From NCBI GenBank assembly GCA_964598565.1, contig CAZRCG010000007.1:1-64000 (forward strand): 64,000 nucleotides of DNA, written 5' to 3'. Both the position numbers and the translations under genes were made by a program. This DNA comes from CAZRCG01 sp964598565 (GTDB lineage Bacteria > Bdellovibrionota > UBA2394). Within the stretch, counting starts at the first letter, position 1. Every line of letters starts with the position of its first letter. The notes below the pieces were generated by a model. It saw only the letters and a program-made list of their open reading frames with translations, made no database searches and was not told where the DNA came from. Below, piece after piece: positions 60,883-64,000 of the stretch.

Positions 60883-62697
60883 TTAAAAATTCGCGCCGAT
60901 ACTTCCCAAAAATGTAGGCTCTGAAGGCAACGGATAGTCGACGACCTCCATTAAATTCCACGACAAGATATTTTGTGCTCTTAACTGAAAGCGAAAAACG
61001 CGCCAACGGACGCTAAGAAAGGTGCCGAGATCGTAAGAGGGGGGTAGTGTTTGAAGGCCGGCTTTTAGAGATGAGCGAGCGGCGAGGGTCGTGCCCACTT
61101 CGAGGTGTTCGAGATTGCCGGTCTGGAAAGGTTTCAGCGAGAGTTTGCCTGCCAGACGATGCTGAGCTTGATAGTCGGCGCGCTCTGAGCCAAGACGACT
61201 CTGTTGCAACGTATAAAACAATCGCAGGGTTAGAAATTGAAACGGGCTCGCCTTTAACGAATTTTCTAGTCCGTAGGTGATCGAGCTTCCTCGATTCATG
61301 ACTTTGAAAACAGGAGTCGTCGGATCATCCTGCAAAAGCGAATCTCGTCGGTGAATGAAAAAGGCAGGGACCCACAAGACCTGCTCCGGCCATTTCCACT
61401 CTGTCCCGATATCAAAGGCGAGAGTTTTTTGACGAGCGAGTTCGCTGTTACCTTCAGCATAAGGAGGATCATTAAAATACATTTCATCAAAATTGGGACT
61501 GCGTGATCCATAGGAGAGATTGGTCACAAGGGCCATCGGCTGGGTCCATTGCCGCCTTAGGCCCAAGCCAAGATGCAAGAACGCTTTCTCGCTTTTAAGA
61601 TCAGAGACAAAATCGAGTCGGGCGAGAGGCTGTACAATGAATCCGGGTTGCGGCGTCCATGTGGTTCGGTTTTGCAGGACGATTTCATGGCGTAGGGGCG
61701 AGTGGTTTTTTAGAGGTGTTTGCACTGGGCCGCTTTGGATCGAAAAACTGCGCGTCCAAAGTTTAGCATTCTCCCAGCGAACTGAAGTTTCAGAGTTCCA
61801 GGTCTCGGAGCCTTCCCAAAGTTTTTCTACGGCGAGCGAGTAAACCATCCACTGATTGGTGGCGTGGTAATGAAACTCAGGGTTGGAGTAAATCTGATAT
61901 TGATAATGGCCCTGGGCGATCATTCGAAATGAATCGTGTCGATAGGAAAGGCCGACGAGAGGTCGGAAGGTCTCAAGATGAGCTTGAGGCGAGGGAATGG
62001 AAAGTGAGCCGGGACTCCCTTGATCGTTTTGAAGATAGAGAGCCATGACAGACCACCGATCACTTCGCTTCCAGCTTTTGATATTGATTCGCTGAGCGGC
62101 ATTGTTCTCACGGCGCTGCTTCTTGCCGCCGTGCTCGAAGACAAAATCTCCCATCGAGCGCTCGAGAGAGGCAGACGCGACGGGCGTGAGTATGCCCATC
62201 GAGATAAACGACTCGCTACCCAGCTGACTTTCAAACCCATATCGATTTTTCCGAGGAAGACTTAAGTGAAGGGCGCCTGAGGCTTCGGGGGCCAAGAGTG
62301 TGTCGGGTCCTCGCATCAAGTTCATAGAATCAAAACCAAAGGGCGATAGAAGGGAAAAATCAAAATCTCCCGATGAAGGAGAATTGAGTCGATAGCCCTC
62401 GACAAAGACCGACGTGTCTTTGGTTTGGCCCCCACGGACACTCAGACCATAGGTGGATAGCGAGCCACTATAGCTTTTGAAGCTGAGTGAGGGAGAACTC
62501 ATACGGCCATCGTCAGCGTCGAACGCTTCACTCAGTTGACTTGGGTTTGCTGCCGACTCGGTCGAGAGGCCCTGCGCCTGAAGCGAGACTATGGCAGATG
62601 ACAGTGTCGAGAGCCCCAAAAAACAGAATGTGGTGACAGCATAAAGTGCTAAGCGACAAAATACAGAACGATAAAAATAGGAGGCGACCAGAGGCAT
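60883..62697 (-). CDS. TonB-dependent outer-membrane receptor
   Basis: 604 residues with a signal peptide (LALYAVTTFCFLGLSTLSSA), a plug-like domain (about 65-160: GLSVRGGQTKDTSVFVEGY, SMNLMRGPDTLLAPEASGAL) and a beta-barrel of alternating polar/aromatic strands that ends with Phe (SIGANF). The plug resembles BtuB-like and other TonB receptors. There is no obvious TonB box, which is often hard to see. The size and plug suit uptake of cobalamin or a similar small ligand, but that is not decided. It follows the outer-membrane protein gene by 44 bp. Confidence 0.85.
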   Translation of the reverse strand: MPLVASYFYRSVFCRLALYAVTTFCFLGLSTLSSAIVSLQAQGLSTESAANPSQLSEAFDADDGRMSSPSLSFKSYSGSLSTYGLSVRGGQTKDTSVFVEGYRLNSPSSGDFDFSLLSPFGFDSMNLMRGPDTLLAPEASGALHLSLPRKNRYGFESQLGSESFISMGILTPVASASLERSMGDFVFEHGGKKQRRENNAAQRINIKSWKRSDRWSVMALYLQNDQGSPGSLSIPSPQAHLETFRPLVGLSYRHDSFRMIAQGHYQYQIYSNPEFHYHATNQWMVYSLAVEKLWEGSETWNSETSVRWENAKLWTRSFSIQSGPVQTPLKNHSPLRHEIVLQNRTTWTPQPGFIVQPLARLDFVSDLKSEKAFLHLGLGLRRQWTQPMALVTNLSYGSRSPNFDEMYFNDPPYAEGNSELARQKTLAFDIGTEWKWPEQVLWVPAFFIHRRDSLLQDDPTTPVFKVMNRGSSITYGLENSLKASPFQFLTLRLFYTLQQSRLGSERADYQAQHRLAGKLSLKPFQTGNLEHLEVGTTLAARSSLKAGLQTLPPSYDLGTFLSVRWRVFRFQLRAQNILSWNLMEVVDYPLPSEPTFLGSIGANF

Positions 62698-62740
62698 AAG
62701 TGGTCGCGAGTCTAGGCCCTGTTCGGGCTAGAAATCGAGC

Positions 62741-64000
62741 CTAAAAATAGGCCTTTAACTGAAGTCCTGTAGAGCGAAAATCTGTCACATTGCGGCCCGC
62801 AAAATTCATTCGGTAAAAGGCACTCACTGAAAACGGAAAGCGCTCACGCCCTGCACGAACCGCTGCCAAATTCGAATATTCGAGCGTCGCCTGGCCTTCA
62901 TGAAGGAGTTGACTGGTTCCAGTTTCTAGGAGCTCGGCGGCCGCTCCTGTATAGGAGTCCGAAAATTTTTGTTTGAAGCGATAGCGTGGGCTAAAGGTCA
63001 CGCGCGATAGAGGACTAAGATGGGTTTCAAGCGCTGTCTCCCAAAAATCACCCGGCGTATGGGTGGTCGATGTTTTTGCTAAGCCCAAGGGCAGGTCTTC
63101 ACTGAGAGGAACTCTGACTTCGGTGGAATGAGGTAGCTGAATCGTATAGCCTAGCTCCCACGTAAATGAGAGTCGCTGCGAAACATCGTGATCGACGAGT
63201 GAGAAAAATCCCATATCGATTTGACCATCTCCGAACGCTAAATCTAAGAGTTCGTTAGGGTCGTCCTCACGCCCCGTGGGCAGGCGAACGCCGCCCTTTG
63301 CTGTGGCTCGCCACTGTGTATTTCGAAAATACTGATACTTGGCGCCCATCTCAATATCGCCCAGGCCGCTGCCAGACCATGATGCGAGTGCTCCGTTATA
63401 GCCATATTGTTTTTGAAGAATCTGATTGAACGATGCCAGTGATAGTGACGACGCAAGTGATTGCCGCAAAAATCTTTCACTGCTGTCAGGGGCAAGTGCC
63501 TCGGTGGCGGCCAGATAATTTGCGCTTGGGGTGAGTCGGCCTTCAAACTCTGTTTTTCCATGGACCATAGGCACAATGAGGCCGACGCTTAAGCGCGACG
63601 TCAGCCCATACTCAGCGACGAGAGTTAGAGAATAAACTTCCGTTCTGATGGATGATTCTAAGTCCGCAATAGTTTCGTTTAAAAATTGATCTCCCTCACC
63701 AGCCTTAAAAAGATTCTTTCTTGCGGCGATTTCATCCAAGCCCTTTACGATGCCGGCCTTCGTGAGAAAATTGGCCGTGATGGGTCGCGACAATGGGCTG
63801 CCCAACGACTGGGTGAGCTGATCATCGCCATACTTACCCTCGGCCTGAGAAAACGATGTAACAGCCCGTAGTCGCCATCGACCCTGCGGAAGTACTTTTG
63901 CATCGTCCGCTGCTGCCGGGTGCGGCAAGGCCAACAGAACGATAAGACCAACGACCCATCCAAAAATTTCAAAACTACAATAGTGATTTGCTTTTACAGA
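62741..64000 (-). CDS. outer-membrane beta-barrel protein (partial at right edge)
   Basis: At least 420 residues; the frame stays open to the window edge. The visible N-terminal end (about 63998 down to 63925) reads as a signal peptide, with a hydrophobic core GWVVGLIVLLALPHPAAA, so the true start lies just past the edge and a TTG at 63934 would cut it. Strands such as SGLGDIEMGAKYQYF, GGVRLPTGREDDP and FGDGQIDMGFFSLVDHDV resemble outer-membrane transporters of the phenol-degradation MetA-like type. It is upstream of the TonB receptor and may be co-transcribed. Confidence 0.75.
   Translation of the reverse strand, partial: SVKANHYCSFEIFGWVVGLIVLLALPHPAAADDAKVLPQGRWRLRAVTSFSQAEGKYGDDQLTQSLGSPLSRPITANFLTKAGIVKGLDEIAARKNLFKAGEGDQFLNETIADLESSIRTEVYSLTLVAEYGLTSRLSVGLIVPMVHGKTEFEGRLTPSANYLAATEALAPDSSERFLRQSLASSLSLASFNQILQKQYGYNGALASWSGSGLGDIEMGAKYQYFRNTQWRATAKGGVRLPTGREDDPNELLDLAFGDGQIDMGFFSLVDHDVSQRLSFTWELGYTIQLPHSTEVRVPLSEDLPLGLAKTSTTHTPGDFWETALETHLSPLSRVTFSPRYRFKQKFSDSYTGAAAELLETGTSQLLHEGQATLEYSNLAAVRAGRERFPFSVSAFYRMNFAGRNVTDFRSTGLQLKAYF

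Noticed and set aside
1..64000. CRISPR arrays
   Set aside because: No regularly spaced repeats of 25-40 bp were seen; the only multi-copy short repeat (21245-21294) has no spacers.

Overview
The window looks like chromosomal DNA of a motile Gram-negative bacterium. It carries lipoproteins with clear lipoboxes, a TonB-dependent outer-membrane receptor, a flagellar stator pair (MotAB), a split proton-translocating transhydrogenase and a class II (B12-dependent) ribonucleotide reductase. Several large exported proteins have no recognisable family. This mix fits Bdellovibrionota/Oligoflexia-type bacteria, but that placement is inference from gene content; there is no rRNA or other phylogenetic marker to settle it.

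Layout. 1-1055: the end of an unknown gene, an IS481-type transposase remnant and a VapBC-like toxin-antitoxin pair. 1329-8513: core metabolism, with a YahK-type alcohol dehydrogenase, pntAA-pntAB-pntB, two thioredoxin-fold proteins and an OtsB-like phosphatase. 7500-11092: a two-gene operon for exported proteins of unknown function, one a long coiled-coil protein. 11273-17913: YebC family, an Ig-SGNH lipoprotein and the polyamine transporter potABC with divergent potD. 17965-23550: sodC, apt, a phosphopantetheinyl transferase, pterin dehydratase, a TIGR02757 protein and MazG. 23668-23743: tRNA-Ala(TGC).

23695-34298 is an integrative element of about 10.6 kb inserted in the 3' half of that tRNA gene. 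A perfect 46-bp copy of the tRNA end lies at its far side, and integrase-arm-like repeats sit inside both ends. Its left half is one replication/recombination operon: tyrosine integrase, AlpA-like excisionase, a hypothetical gene, a primase-helicase fusion and a winged-helix protein. A ribbon-helix-helix protein, a serine resolvase and a Xre regulator occupy the middle. The right half is a set of predicted exported cargo proteins, including a Cys-rich peptide and a methyltransferase-fold protein with a signal peptide. No capsid or conjugation gene is recognisable, so it resembles a phage-satellite-like or mobilisable element; this is the best candidate for something undescribed.

34510-64000: an exported 1412-residue protein with a transglutaminase-like Cys-His-Asp triad, a pilin-like protein, feoAB behind a 31-bp perfect palindrome that reads as a Fur box, leucyl aminopeptidase, motAB and a ZnuCB-like transporter. 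Then come an MreB-like ATPase, a metallo-beta-lactamase-fold hydrolase, a PLP enzyme, a glycosyltransferase, a 177-bp MITE with TTA target duplication and an AAA/DUF4143 ATPase. The window ends with nrdJ behind tandem NrdR-like boxes, PEP carboxylase, a 154-bp nested inverted repeat, a TonB-dependent receptor and an outer-membrane protein gene that runs off the right edge.
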